Positions 1 to 6,892 of a DNA stretch of 64,000 nucleotides are shown here, piece by piece (the stretch's first letter is position 1; each line of letters opens with the position of its first letter). Source of the DNA: Glycomyces terrestris. Its GTDB lineage: Bacteria > Actinomycetota > Actinomycetes > Mycobacteriales > Micromonosporaceae. The notes below the pieces were generated by a model. The model searched no databases. It saw only the letters and a list, made by a program, of their open reading frames with translations, and was not told where the DNA came from. A program made the position numbers and the translations under genes. The stretch is from contig NZ_RSEB01000003.1 in assembly GCF_003933745.1 (NCBI RefSeq), positions 496,001-560,000 on the forward strand. The letters are read 5' to 3'.

Positions 1-367
1 CGTACGCGAAGTGGTAGGTGAACACCCGGTCCACCCAGCCTTTGAGGATCGCGGGCATCGCGTACCACCACAGCGGGAACTGGAAGACGATCGTGTCCGC
101 CCACAGCAGCTTCTCCTGCTCGGCGCGGACGTCGAGGGTGAGCTCCCCGGCGTCGAACGCCCAGCCCGAGTTCAGGGCGACGTTCAGGGGACTCGAGGCG
201 TGGGGACCGAAGTCCGCGGCGTCCACGACGGCCTTCCAGTTCATCGCGTACAGGTCGCTCACCCGGACGTCGTGCCCTGCGGACTCCAATACGGACACTG
301 CGAGGTCTTTCAGGGAGCCGTTGAGGGACTTGGGCTCGGGGTGCGCGTAGACGATGAGCGTCTTCAT
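1..367 (-). CDS. NAD(P)H:quinone oxidoreductase, flavodoxin fold (partial)
   Basis: Partial: the C-terminal part lies beyond the window start. The visible 122 residues begin MKTLIVYAHPEPKSLNGSL, the phosphate-binding loop of the KefF/MdaB/NQO1-like flavodoxin family, and continue with the family-typical FQFPLWWYAMPAILKGWVDR segment near residue 100. Family members are cytosolic FMN or FAD enzymes that reduce quinones by two electrons with NAD(P)H. The gene is divergent from the XRE regulator at 506, the usual arrangement for a local regulator and its target. The start ATG has a purine-rich AAGGAG-like site just upstream (CAGAAGGAGTTCAC on the minus strand). Confidence 0.85.
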   Translation of the reverse strand, partial: MKTLIVYAHPEPKSLNGSLKDLAVSVLESAGHDVRVSDLYAMNWKAVVDAADFGPHASSPLNVALNSGWAFDAGELTLDVRAEQEKLLWADTIVFQFPLWWYAMPAILKGWVDRVFTYHFAY

Positions 368-505
368 GTGAACTCCTTCTGATCGGGTGCCTTCCATACT
401 GGGCACCGCAACCGCCGCTGTTCAGGGGCGCTGCTTCCGTCGGACGGGACTTCCTGGTAACGGCAGGACCACCCTCGCGGCCGCCGCCGCGGTCATACTT
501 GGGGC
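368..505. promoter_or_regulatory. Divergent promoter region between oxidoreductase and XRE regulator
   Basis: 138 bp shared upstream region of two divergent genes. It must carry both promoters and probably the regulator operator. A CATACT element near 491 could be the -10 of the rightward gene. I see no convincing long palindrome. Confidence 0.4.
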
Positions 506-1363
506 ATGACTTCGGGCCTGGACGACCTCGCGAGCTTCCTGCGGACCCGGCGCTCCCGGATCGACCCGGCCAGCGCCGGCATCCCCACCGACCGGCGCCG
601 CCGGGTCGAGGGCCTGCGCCGCGAGGAGGTCGCGCACCTGTCCGGGGTGAGTGTCGACTACTACGTGCGCTTGGAGCAGGGCCGCGCAACGCAGCCTTCC
701 GAGCAGGTCCTCGACGCGCTCGCCCGCGTCCTCGGCCTCGACGAGACCGAGCGGGGACACCTGCACCGGCTCGCCCGGCAGCGCCGCCGCGCGAAGGCGC
801 CGAACGGGCGGGTCCGGCCGGAGCTGCTGCGGGTCCTCGACCTGGTCGCCGACGCGCCCGCGCTGATCATGGACCACCGCTTGGACGTGCTCGCGGGGAA
901 CCGCCTCGCCGGGCTGCTCTACAGTCGGCCGCTCCGGGGCCTGAACACCGCCCGGCACCTCTTCCTCGAGGAGTCCGAGCGGGGCCTGTACGCGGGTTGG
1001 GAGCAGTGCACGCTCGACGTGGTCGGGCATCTGCGCCTGGCCGCCGGGAGGTTTCCGGAGGATCCGCGGCTGGCTTCCCTCATCGGCGAGCTGGCGATGG
1101 GCAGTGAACGTTTCCGCCGCCTTTGGGCCCGTGCGGACGTGCGGGCGCGGACGCACGGGCGCAAGTCGTACCGGCACCCGCTGGTGGGAGCGCTGGACCT
1201 CCACCAGGAGAACTTCGCGCTCCCTGATGAGCCGAGCATGGAGCTGATCGTGCTCTCCGCGGCCCCTGGTAGCCCCGCCGAGGACGGGCTGCGTCTCCTC
1301 GCGGCCCTCGGCGCGGAGAGCGGCGACCCGCATCCCGTAGTGAACGCTCCGGTCCGCGAGTGA
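506..1363 (+). CDS. XRE-family transcriptional regulator with MmyB-like ligand-binding domain
   Basis: 285 residues. An N-terminal helix-turn-helix (about residues 10-65) contains the R-R-E-E-V-A-x-L-S-G-V-S-x-D-Y-Y-x-R-L-E-Q signature of this actinobacterial XRE group, followed by a C-terminal MmyB-like PAS-type ligand-binding domain (about 105-275) with the usual LDLVADAPALIMDHRLDVLA opening. The family binds an unknown small ligand, possibly a fatty acid, and often controls a divergent oxidoreductase. Here the divergent partner is the flavodoxin-fold enzyme, so local control of that gene is the simplest inference. Confidence 0.88.
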   Translation: MTSGLDDLASFLRTRRSRIDPASAGIPTDRRRRVEGLRREEVAHLSGVSVDYYVRLEQGRATQPSEQVLDALARVLGLDETERGHLHRLARQRRRAKAPNGRVRPELLRVLDLVADAPALIMDHRLDVLAGNRLAGLLYSRPLRGLNTARHLFLEESERGLYAGWEQCTLDVVGHLRLAAGRFPEDPRLASLIGELAMGSERFRRLWARADVRARTHGRKSYRHPLVGALDLHQENFALPDEPSMELIVLSAAPGSPAEDGLRLLAALGAESGDPHPVVNAPVRE

Positions 1364-1486
1364 CGCGACGACATCGCTGCCGGGAACGCGAAAGCGGCCC
1401 TCCCGCGGATCTGGCTGGAGTGGTGAGCGAACCGGTGGCCGGACCCGCAGTCACGCGAGTCTGGCCGGCGTCCGCGAGAACTCACA

Positions 1487-2485
1487 TCAGTCGTCAGCGT
1501 CCATGAGGCCGTCGCCGCCTCCGAGCGAGGCCACGCAGTCGTCCTCGACGGTGAGTTCGAACGAGAAGGTCTCCTGGTTCAGTTCCCCTTGGAGCGTCAC
1601 CTCGGCCGCGAACGCGGCGGTGGAGTCGTCGGCGGACTCGGCGGGGTCGACGCTGACCCATCCCGTGGTGGGGCCGTTGGTGGCGGCCCAGTCGTCGATG
1701 GCGGCGTCGAGTTCCTCCGGCGTGATGCCGGAGAACGGGTTGCATTGGATCTCGCTGGCGGCCTGCGGGTTCCGGGTGCCGACGATGTAGGTCAGGAACT
1801 CGGAGGCGAGGGACTCGGGGTCGATGATGTTGCCGGTGGAGCCTTCTGACCCGTCTGAGCCGGTGGAGCCGGGTTCTTCCTCTTCGGGCTGGGTGGCGTC
1901 GGAGACGCAGTAGGTGCCGTCGTTCTCCTGCACGGTGACGACGAATTCCTCGTGCCGCTGGGTGCCTTGGTAGATGTAGGAGACGGTGCCCGTGATGGAT
2001 ATTCCGTCGCTGGCGGGTACGGGGTCACCGGTTTGGAGGTCGATGTCGGTGATGCCGCCGAGCTCGTCGGCATACGACTCGCGGATCGCGTCCAAGTCCC
2101 CCGGGGCGAGTTCCGGGGAGGCGTCTTCGCAGAGCGCGGCTTCGGCGCGGTCGAGGTCTTCGTTGGAGCCGTAGCGAAGGTAGCTCCAGGCGGCCCCTTC
2201 CGCGTCCGTCGCGGCCTGGTCGCGCGGGTCCTGGTTCTCCTCGCTGCCGCTGGCGGCGATGCTCGGGGCGGCCCAGGCGCCGAGGGCGAGGACGATGGCC
2301 CAGGCGCCGGCCATGGCGCCGACGCGGGGCCATTTGCGGGGCGGGTCGGCGTATTTCGCGGTCTCGGGGTCGTCGACGGGGACGACGCGGTAGCGCTTGC
2401 CGGCGGCGTCGCCGACGATGGCGGGGCCGGACGGGCGGGCCGTGCGGGCGCGCCTGATGGTGCGGCGGAACAGACCCTTGCGCAT
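1487..2485 (-). CDS. Single-pass membrane protein with acidic extracytoplasmic domain
   Basis: 332 residues, function not recognised. The basic N-terminus (residues 1-55, many Arg) is followed by one transmembrane helix at about 55-80 and a long, acidic exported part. Two similar extracytoplasmic segments each hold a Cys next to acidic residues (near AALCEDASPEL and IQCNPFSGITPEELD), linked by a Gly/Ser/Glu spacer around residue 215. The layout resembles the Rv0361/DUF4878-like lumazine-fold proteins of actinobacteria, which are assumed to act at the cell surface. It is flanked by unrelated genes and stands as a single transcription unit. Confidence 0.7.
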   Translation of the reverse strand: MRKGLFRRTIRRARTARPSGPAIVGDAAGKRYRVVPVDDPETAKYADPPRKWPRVGAMAGAWAIVLALGAWAAPSIAASGSEENQDPRDQAATDAEGAAWSYLRYGSNEDLDRAEAALCEDASPELAPGDLDAIRESYADELGGITDIDLQTGDPVPASDGISITGTVSYIYQGTQRHEEFVVTVQENDGTYCVSDATQPEEEEPGSTGSDGSEGSTGNIIDPESLASEFLTYIVGTRNPQAASEIQCNPFSGITPEELDAAIDDWAATNGPTTGWVSVDPAESADDSTAAFAAEVTLQGELNQETFSFELTVEDDCVASLGGGDGLMDADD

Positions 2486-2607
2486 GGGACCACCCTATTG
2501 GACGGGACCCACTCGGCTCAACCGGAAGCTGCCGGGGACGCACCCCGTCGCCGATTCGGGTCCCGGGGGCCGCGCCCGGTGGAACACTGGCGGTGCGGGA
2601 GGGCGGC

Positions 2608-3294
2608 ATGGGGTTCACGACGGTGGAGCGGACGAGTCCGGACGGGTTGTTCAGGGCGGTGTACCGGGAGTTGCTGGTGCCGTCGTTCCCGCCCGAGGAG
2701 CTGGACGCGGAGGACGTGCTCGCCGCGGCGCTCGAGGACGGTTCGGCGAACCTGTTCGCGGTGGTGGACGAGGCGGGCGCGCCGGTCGCGGCGGCGTTCG
2801 GGGAGTGGTCGGCGGAGTCGCGCGTCCAACTGCTGACGTACCTCGCGGTCGGGCCCGCGGCGCGCGGCGGCGGGATCGGCGGGCGGCTGCTGCGGGAGGC
2901 CGTCGGGGCCTGGGCCGCGCGCCGGGACCCGTGCCTGGTGGTGGCGGAGATCGAGGACCCGGACGCGCCCGCGGACGAGGCGCACGGCGACCCGCGCCGG
3001 CGCCTGGCGTTCTACGAGGCCGCGGGCGCGGAGGTCCTCGACGTCCCGTACTTCCAGCCGGGCATCGGGGGCCCTGAGCGGCGCGTCCACGGGATGCTCC
3101 TGCTGGTCCTGCACGCCGCCCCGGAGCTGCGGCTCGGCGAGCGGGTCGACGGGGAGGCGCTGCGCCTGTTCATGGAGGACTACCTCGAGGAGGTCGAGGG
3201 CGGCGTCGGCGCGGACGCGGAGACGGCGGCGCTGTTCGCGGCCCTGGACCGTCCCGGCGGGGTCCCGATGGGCCCGTGGCACCCTGGGAAGTGA
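2608..3294 (+). CDS. GNAT-family N-acetyltransferase
   Basis: 228 residues from the ATG at 2608, chosen because GGAGGG lies about five bases upstream; a GTG at 2593 in the same frame is a weaker alternative. The acetyl-CoA-binding motif A is visible as LAVGPAARGGGIGGRLLREA around residues 80-100. The C-terminal part (from about 150) is family-specific, with the segment YFQPGIGG shared by actinobacterial members. Substrate cannot be inferred. It begins about 120 bp from the divergent gene ending at 1487, so it has its own promoter. Confidence 0.85.
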   Translation: MGFTTVERTSPDGLFRAVYRELLVPSFPPEELDAEDVLAAALEDGSANLFAVVDEAGAPVAAAFGEWSAESRVQLLTYLAVGPAARGGGIGGRLLREAVGAWAARRDPCLVVAEIEDPDAPADEAHGDPRRRLAFYEAAGAEVLDVPYFQPGIGGPERRVHGMLLLVLHAAPELRLGERVDGEALRLFMEDYLEEVEGGVGADAETAALFAALDRPGGVPMGPWHPGK

Positions 3295-3329
3295 ACGGGG
3301 CGTTCACTACGGGCGTGTAGACGCGGCGT

Positions 3330-4067
3330 TCAGCGTCCGGCGTGCTCCAGGTACTGCATCAGGTTCGCGGCGGACTGCTCGAGTTTCCCGTCGCCGCCGA
3401 TGACGGCGCGCAGGTCCTCGGGTTCGCAGGGGCGGCGGTCGGCGAGGCGGGCGATGTCGAGGAAGTGCGGGGCGGTGTCGGTGCGGCGGTAGGCCGCGAG
3501 CTTGTGGTGGCCGTCGATGAGGAACGCGGCGCAGTCCTGCTCGTCGCCGGGGGGCTCGGAGCGCAGGAGGACGGCGAGGGGCCGGCGGCCGCGCCGGATC
3601 TCGTCGGCGTACTCGCCGACGGTGGCGTCGTCGAGCGGCGGCCAGTGGTCGGTGGGGATGACGGCGGTGCCCTCGGTGCCGATGGCCTCGTACGGGTACC
3701 ACCACGCGGAGCGGTTCTCGCCGAACGGCTCGATGTGCACGTTCGCGTCGGGCCAGCGCCGGACGCCGTACGCGCCGGGCTGGAGGAGGCGGAGGATGGG
3801 GGCGGCGAGGGCGACGGGGTCGGCGTCGCGGTCGGGTCCGCGGAGGCGTTCGCGCATGTCGCGGAGGCTCTCGCGGTGGCGGGCGTCGCGGGTGCGGATC
3901 GCGAACCGGTCGATGGACCCGGAGCCGGTGTAGCCCTCGACGATGAGAGGCCGCCACCCGACGCGGAGGGCGCTGGCGCCGTCGTGCCCGCCGACGGCCA
4001 GGGTGCCGTCGCCGTCGTCGACCTCGACGACCTCGTATCCGAGCGACTGGGCCAGCCGCATGATCAT
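3330..4067 (-). CDS. Uncharacterised protein with ParB-like DGHH motif
   Basis: 245 residues, not assigned to a named family with certainty. The central region holds a segment FLIDGHHKLAAYRR at about residues 180-195, which looks like the D-G-x-H-R motif of ParB/Srx-type nucleotide-binding folds; upstream are LLQPGAYGVRRWPDANVHIEPFG and WWYPYEAIGTEGTAVIPTDHW. No signal peptide or membrane helix. The start is ATGATCATG at 4067. It ends 35 bp from the convergent acetyltransferase gene. A small-molecule or nucleotide-binding role is only inferred from the motif. Confidence 0.65.
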   Translation of the reverse strand: MIMRLAQSLGYEVVEVDDGDGTLAVGGHDGASALRVGWRPLIVEGYTGSGSIDRFAIRTRDARHRESLRDMRERLRGPDRDADPVALAAPILRLLQPGAYGVRRWPDANVHIEPFGENRSAWWYPYEAIGTEGTAVIPTDHWPPLDDATVGEYADEIRRGRRPLAVLLRSEPPGDEQDCAAFLIDGHHKLAAYRRTDTAPHFLDIARLADRRPCEPEDLRAVIGGDGKLEQSAANLMQYLEHAGR

Positions 4068-4262
4068 GTCGCGTCTCCAACCTGCCGCGGGGTGCCGCGG
4101 GCGTTCGATGCCGTGCGGACCGCGCCCACCCTAGTACCCCGAAACACGCGGGTTGAAAACCGTGCCGACGGTGGCGGGGCGGGTTTTTCGGGGACACCGC
4201 GGTCCGTGGCGCGCGCTTACACTGAGTGCCATCCCCGCCTCACCCCTCCGGAGAGCCGACCC

Positions 4263-4787
4263 ATGGCCGAGCCGCCCCCGCAGTACCCCGTGTACCCGGC
4301 GTACCCGCCGCAGTATCCGTACGCTTGGGCGCAGCCGCCGCGCCGTCCGGGCCTGACGACGGCCGCGGTGGTCCTCATGTGGGTGCAGGTGGGCCTGGGC
4401 CTGATCGCCGGGGTCGCCACCGCGTACTCGCTGACCGCGAACCGGGACGTGTTCGCGGCGCTCGTCCCGGGCCTGGCGGACTGGGTGCCGCTGGTGCTGC
4501 TCCTGTTCTCGGCGCAGGCGCTCCTGTTCGCCGCGCTGCGGTCCCTGTTCGCGGTGCGGATCATGCGGCGCAGCCGGTCGGCCCGGCACGGCGCGATCGT
4601 CGTGGAGGCGGTCGCGATCGCGTTCCAGGTGACGTGGCAGATGGTGCTGTACTCGGCGTCGATGCCGGCCCACGTCGAGTCGGGGCGGTCGTTCACCTTC
4701 CAGTTCGACTGCACGGGGATCATCCTGTCGATCCTGATCCTGTGCTTCCTCGGCCCGGCGCGGTCGGCGCGCTGGTGCGACCGCTGA
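4263..4787 (+). CDS. Small membrane protein with proline/tyrosine-rich N-terminus
   Basis: 174 residues from the ATG at 4263, preceded by CGGAGAGCC. Residues 1-35 are rich in Pro, Tyr and Ala; then four hydrophobic helices follow at about 38-60, 75-98, 115-135 and 150-168. This Pro/Tyr-tail plus helix-bundle layout is common among uncharacterised actinobacterial membrane proteins. Function unknown. It lies 66 bp upstream of the next gene in the same direction. Confidence 0.72.
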   Translation: MAEPPPQYPVYPAYPPQYPYAWAQPPRRPGLTTAAVVLMWVQVGLGLIAGVATAYSLTANRDVFAALVPGLADWVPLVLLLFSAQALLFAALRSLFAVRIMRRSRSARHGAIVVEAVAIAFQVTWQMVLYSASMPAHVESGRSFTFQFDCTGIILSILILCFLGPARSARWCDR

Positions 4788-4853
4788 CTCGAATCCCGTT
4801 GCCCACTGTGGCGCGGGCACCTTATGGTGGGGCGCGAAAGTGAGGGTTGCTCC

Positions 4854-5588
4854 GTGACCAAGTTGAACCAGATCATCGCGATCGAGAAGAGCGTCAAGGC
4901 GAAGGCCGCCCGCGCGCTCGGGGACGCCGGGCGCGAGCTCGCGAAGGCGCCGCTGCTGTCGGGCATCTCCCGGACCTACCAGCCGAAGGACGAGGAGGGC
5001 GAGCAGCTGCCGCCGGAGTCCACGAAGGTGCAGCGGCGGGTCGAGGAGCAGCTGCGCGAGGTCTCCGCGGCGATGACGCGCCTGTTCGACGTGACCGCGA
5101 CGAAGGACCGCACGAACGCGGTCGCGACCGCCGACGTCAAGGTCGACGGCGAGGTCCTCCTGGCCGACGTCCCCGTCACGTACCTGCTGTTCCTCGAGAA
5201 GCAGCTCGCGGACCTCCAGGCGTTCGTGAAGGGCCTGCCGGTCCTGGACGCCGCGGAGTCGTGGACGTTCAACGAGGCCGCGGACTGCTTCGCGACCGAC
5301 CCGGTGCGGACGGTCCGCACCAAGAAGGTCCCGCGCAACCACGTGAAGGCCGAGGCGACCGAGGAGCACCCGGCGCAGGTCGAGGTGTACTACGAGGACA
5401 TCCCGGTCGGCTACTGGACCACGGTGAAGTTCTCCGGCTCGGCGCCCGCGAAGCGGGTCGCGCAGCTCTCGGACCGCCTGGAGAAGCTCGTGATCGCGGT
5501 GAAGTTCGCGCGCGAGGAGGCGAACGGCACCGAGGTCGTCGACGAGCAGATGGGCGCGAAGGTCTTCGGGTACCTGCTCGGCGACTGA
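4854..5588 (+). CDS. Conserved actinobacterial protein, DUF7873-like
   Basis: 244 residues from a GTG at 4854 with TGAGGG about eight bases upstream. The sequence is highly charged and helical at the N-terminus (MTKLNQIIAIEKSVKAKA), then alternating alpha/beta with Lys-rich segments. I recognise it as a family seen in actinobacteria and some phages that has no known role; the DUF number is from memory. No membrane segments. It ends immediately before the unusual tRNA-like region (hairpin at 5597), so co-transcription with those RNAs is possible. Confidence 0.68.
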   Translation: MTKLNQIIAIEKSVKAKAARALGDAGRELAKAPLLSGISRTYQPKDEEGEQLPPESTKVQRRVEEQLREVSAAMTRLFDVTATKDRTNAVATADVKVDGEVLLADVPVTYLLFLEKQLADLQAFVKGLPVLDAAESWTFNEAADCFATDPVRTVRTKKVPRNHVKAEATEEHPAQVEVYYEDIPVGYWTTVKFSGSAPAKRVAQLSDRLEKLVIAVKFAREEANGTEVVDEQMGAKVFGYLLGD

Positions 5589-5596
5589 CACAGACC

Positions 5597-5635
5597 CCCC
5601 TGTTTTGAGCGACAGGGGTGGCGCGCAAGCGCCGA
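5597..5635 (+). promoter_or_regulatory. Two hairpins leading the tRNA-like region
   Basis: CCCCTGT/ACAGGGG (7 bp, loop about eight bases) is followed by GGCGC-GCAA-GCGCC, a 5-bp stem closed by a GNRA-type tetraloop. They could terminate the upstream gene, or be structured leader RNA for the permuted tRNAs. No T-run follows either hairpin, which argues against simple intrinsic termination. Confidence 0.5.
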
Positions 5636-5641
5636 ACCACG

Positions 5642-5743
5642 CTGAAACTGAGATTCAGTCGTAGCAGCACGCGGTTGTGTTGGGGGTTCGAGTCCCTCCC
5701 CTCCGGCCAGACCAGCCGGAGGGTGGCCCAATCGGTAGAGGCG
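5642..5743 (+). tRNA. Putative circularly permuted tRNA, Ser-like (UGA?)
   Basis: The 3' half is encoded first. A hairpin with 5-bp stem and 7-base loop (5642-5658, loop ACTGAGA) could be the anticodon arm. A 23-base variable region follows, then a T-arm (5682-5698, loop TTCGAGT), the acceptor 3' strand CCCTCCG (5699-5705), G73 and encoded CCA (5707-5709). After seven bases, 5717-5723 reads CGGAGGG, pairing perfectly (7/7) with that acceptor strand, then TG and a D-arm GCC-(11)-GGC with a GG-containing loop. G73, the 3-bp D-stem and the long variable region fit tRNA-Ser. C33 instead of U33 is abnormal. An alternative stem ACCGCG/CGCGGT (5745-5750 with 5670-5675) competes, so the anticodon is uncertain and the gene may be degenerate. 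Confidence 0.5.
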
Positions 5744-5813
5744 TACCGCGAAGACTCAGACTCTCGCTCCAGTATCAGCATTCGCCACGCCGCGCGTCCG
5801 GCGAGTAGTCCTC

Positions 5814-5891
5814 TGGGACACAGGAGTTGAAGGTTCGAATCCTTCCCGCCGCACCACATGCGGTGGTAGCTCAACGGTAGAGCACTGTGCT
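5814..5891 (+). tRNA. Putative circularly permuted tRNA-Pro (UGG)
   Basis: The 3' half comes first: TGGGA (34-38), CACAG (39-43, 5819-5823), a 5-base variable loop, a T-arm 5829-5845 with loop TTCGAAT, acceptor CCGCCGC (5846-5852), A73 and CCA (5854-5856). After only CAT, the 5' half follows: GCGGTGG (5860-5866; seven pairs, one G-U), TA, a 4-bp D-arm with GG loop (5869-5883), A26, CTGTG (27-31; 5/5 pairs with CACAG), then C32-U33. Joining 5891 to 5814 gives a textbook type I cloverleaf with loop CUUGGGA, i.e. anticodon UGG with the G37 typical of tRNA-Pro. G1:C72 departs from the usual bacterial tRNA-Pro C1:G72. Read linearly, no tRNA exists here. Confidence 0.65.
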
Positions 5892-5944
5892 AGCAGCAGA
5901 CTCAACGGCTACCGCAGGGCGAAGCGGCCACTATGTGGCACATG

Positions 5945-5978
5945 GCGGCCCGGTGTCGAGGTCAACGACCCGGGCCGC
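5945..5978 (+). terminator. Strong hairpin closing the tRNA-like region
   Basis: GCGGCCCGG pairs with CCGGGCCGC (9 bp); then a bulged T and GTCG/CGAC (4 bp) around a 7-base loop AGGTCAA. It has no U-run but is the most stable structure downstream of the second permuted tRNA, and probably ends the RNA or protects its 3' end. A smaller hairpin GCCAC-TAT-GTGGC precedes it near 5927. Confidence 0.55.
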
Positions 5979-6098
5979 ACCTCCCCGCGGCCCCCCGGGC
6001 GCGGGGCGGGCCCGACCGGCCGGGTAAGGCTGTCCCTACCGGCGAAATGCCTGCTCGCAGGCTCGAAGACGGGTCCCGCGGGGACGAGTATTGACAGC
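5979..6098. other. Upstream region of the sensor-domain gene
   Basis: GC-rich non-coding stretch. Apart from the presumed promoter of the gene at 6099, nothing further is seen; the segment GTAAGGCTGTCCCTACC near 6024 is the only base-composition break. Confidence 0.3.
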
Positions 6099-6803
6099 AT
6101 GAAACAGATCGTCAAGCAGCTCGGCGCCGACTCCGCGTACCTGCTCTCCTCGTTCCCCATCGCGCTCCCGGCGTTCGTGATCACCGTGACCGGCTTCGCC
6201 GCCGGCGTCGGCACCGCGGTCGTCTGGGTGGGCGTGCCGATCCTCGCCGCGACCCTGCTGGCCATGCGGGGCCTGGCCGCGGCGGGCCGGTTCCAGCTCG
6301 AATCGGTCCTCGGCCGGCCCGTGGCCCCGCCCCGCTACCGCCGCGCCCCCGAGGGCTCCTCGGCGCTGCGCCGGTTCCTGACGCCGCTCACCGACGGCCA
6401 GTCGTGGCTGAACCTCCTGTGGGGCCTGGTCAACTTCCCGCTCGCCGTCGCCGGCTTCACCGTCGCGCTGTCCTGGTGGGCCGCGACCGTCGCGTCCCTC
6501 GCGTACCCTCTGTACGCCTGGGCGATCCACCGCGCCGGCGGCGACGACGGCATCGAGTACGCGACCCGCTGGCTCGGCTGGGGCGACTCCTACCTCGCCG
6601 TCTCGGCCCTCTCGGTCGCCGGCGGCCTCGTCATGGCCCTGCTGCTCCCGCTGATCCTGCGCGGCTTCGCGCTCACCCAGGCCGGCCTGTCCCGCGGCCT
6701 CCTCGCCTCGCTGACCGAGGCCGACCACCCGCACGGCCCCGTCCGCTCGGCGCTCGCCGACGCCGAGGTCACCCGCGTCCAGGACCGCCTCTCCGCGGCC
6801 TGA
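6099..6803 (+). CDS. Stand-alone sensor-domain membrane protein
   Basis: 234 residues matching the putative sensor domain normally fused to the N-terminus of actinobacterial histidine kinases: two membrane pairs (about residues 15-50 and 105-145) with the loop containing RRAPEGSSALRRFLTPLTD and SWLNLLWGLVNFPLAVAGF. A last hydrophobic segment lies near 165-195. No HisKA or ATPase domain follows, and the next gene is a methyltransferase, so this is a sensor module without its kinase. A role in membrane sensing is inferred only from the family. Confidence 0.75.
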   Translation: MKQIVKQLGADSAYLLSSFPIALPAFVITVTGFAAGVGTAVVWVGVPILAATLLAMRGLAAAGRFQLESVLGRPVAPPRYRRAPEGSSALRRFLTPLTDGQSWLNLLWGLVNFPLAVAGFTVALSWWAATVASLAYPLYAWAIHRAGGDDGIEYATRWLGWGDSYLAVSALSVAGGLVMALLLPLILRGFALTQAGLSRGLLASLTEADHPHGPVRSALADAEVTRVQDRLSAA

Positions 6804-6892
6804 ACCCGACTCGCGCCCGAGGGCGGCCGCCGCACGCGGCCGCCCTCCCCGCGTGCCCGCGAGCGCCCGCCCGCGGTGATAGGTTGGCCCGC

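Noticed and set aside
5884..5940. Complete group I intron
   Set aside because: A P7/P3-like stretch is visible, but the available segments are far too short for a full catalytic core and P4-P6 was not found. Kept only as a hint in the findings.
5597..5978. Ordinary tandem tRNA genes
   Set aside because: Read in linear order, the acceptor strands of neighbouring halves do not pair (CGGAGGG against CCGCCGC). Each 3' acceptor pairs only with the 5' strand that follows it, in both units.
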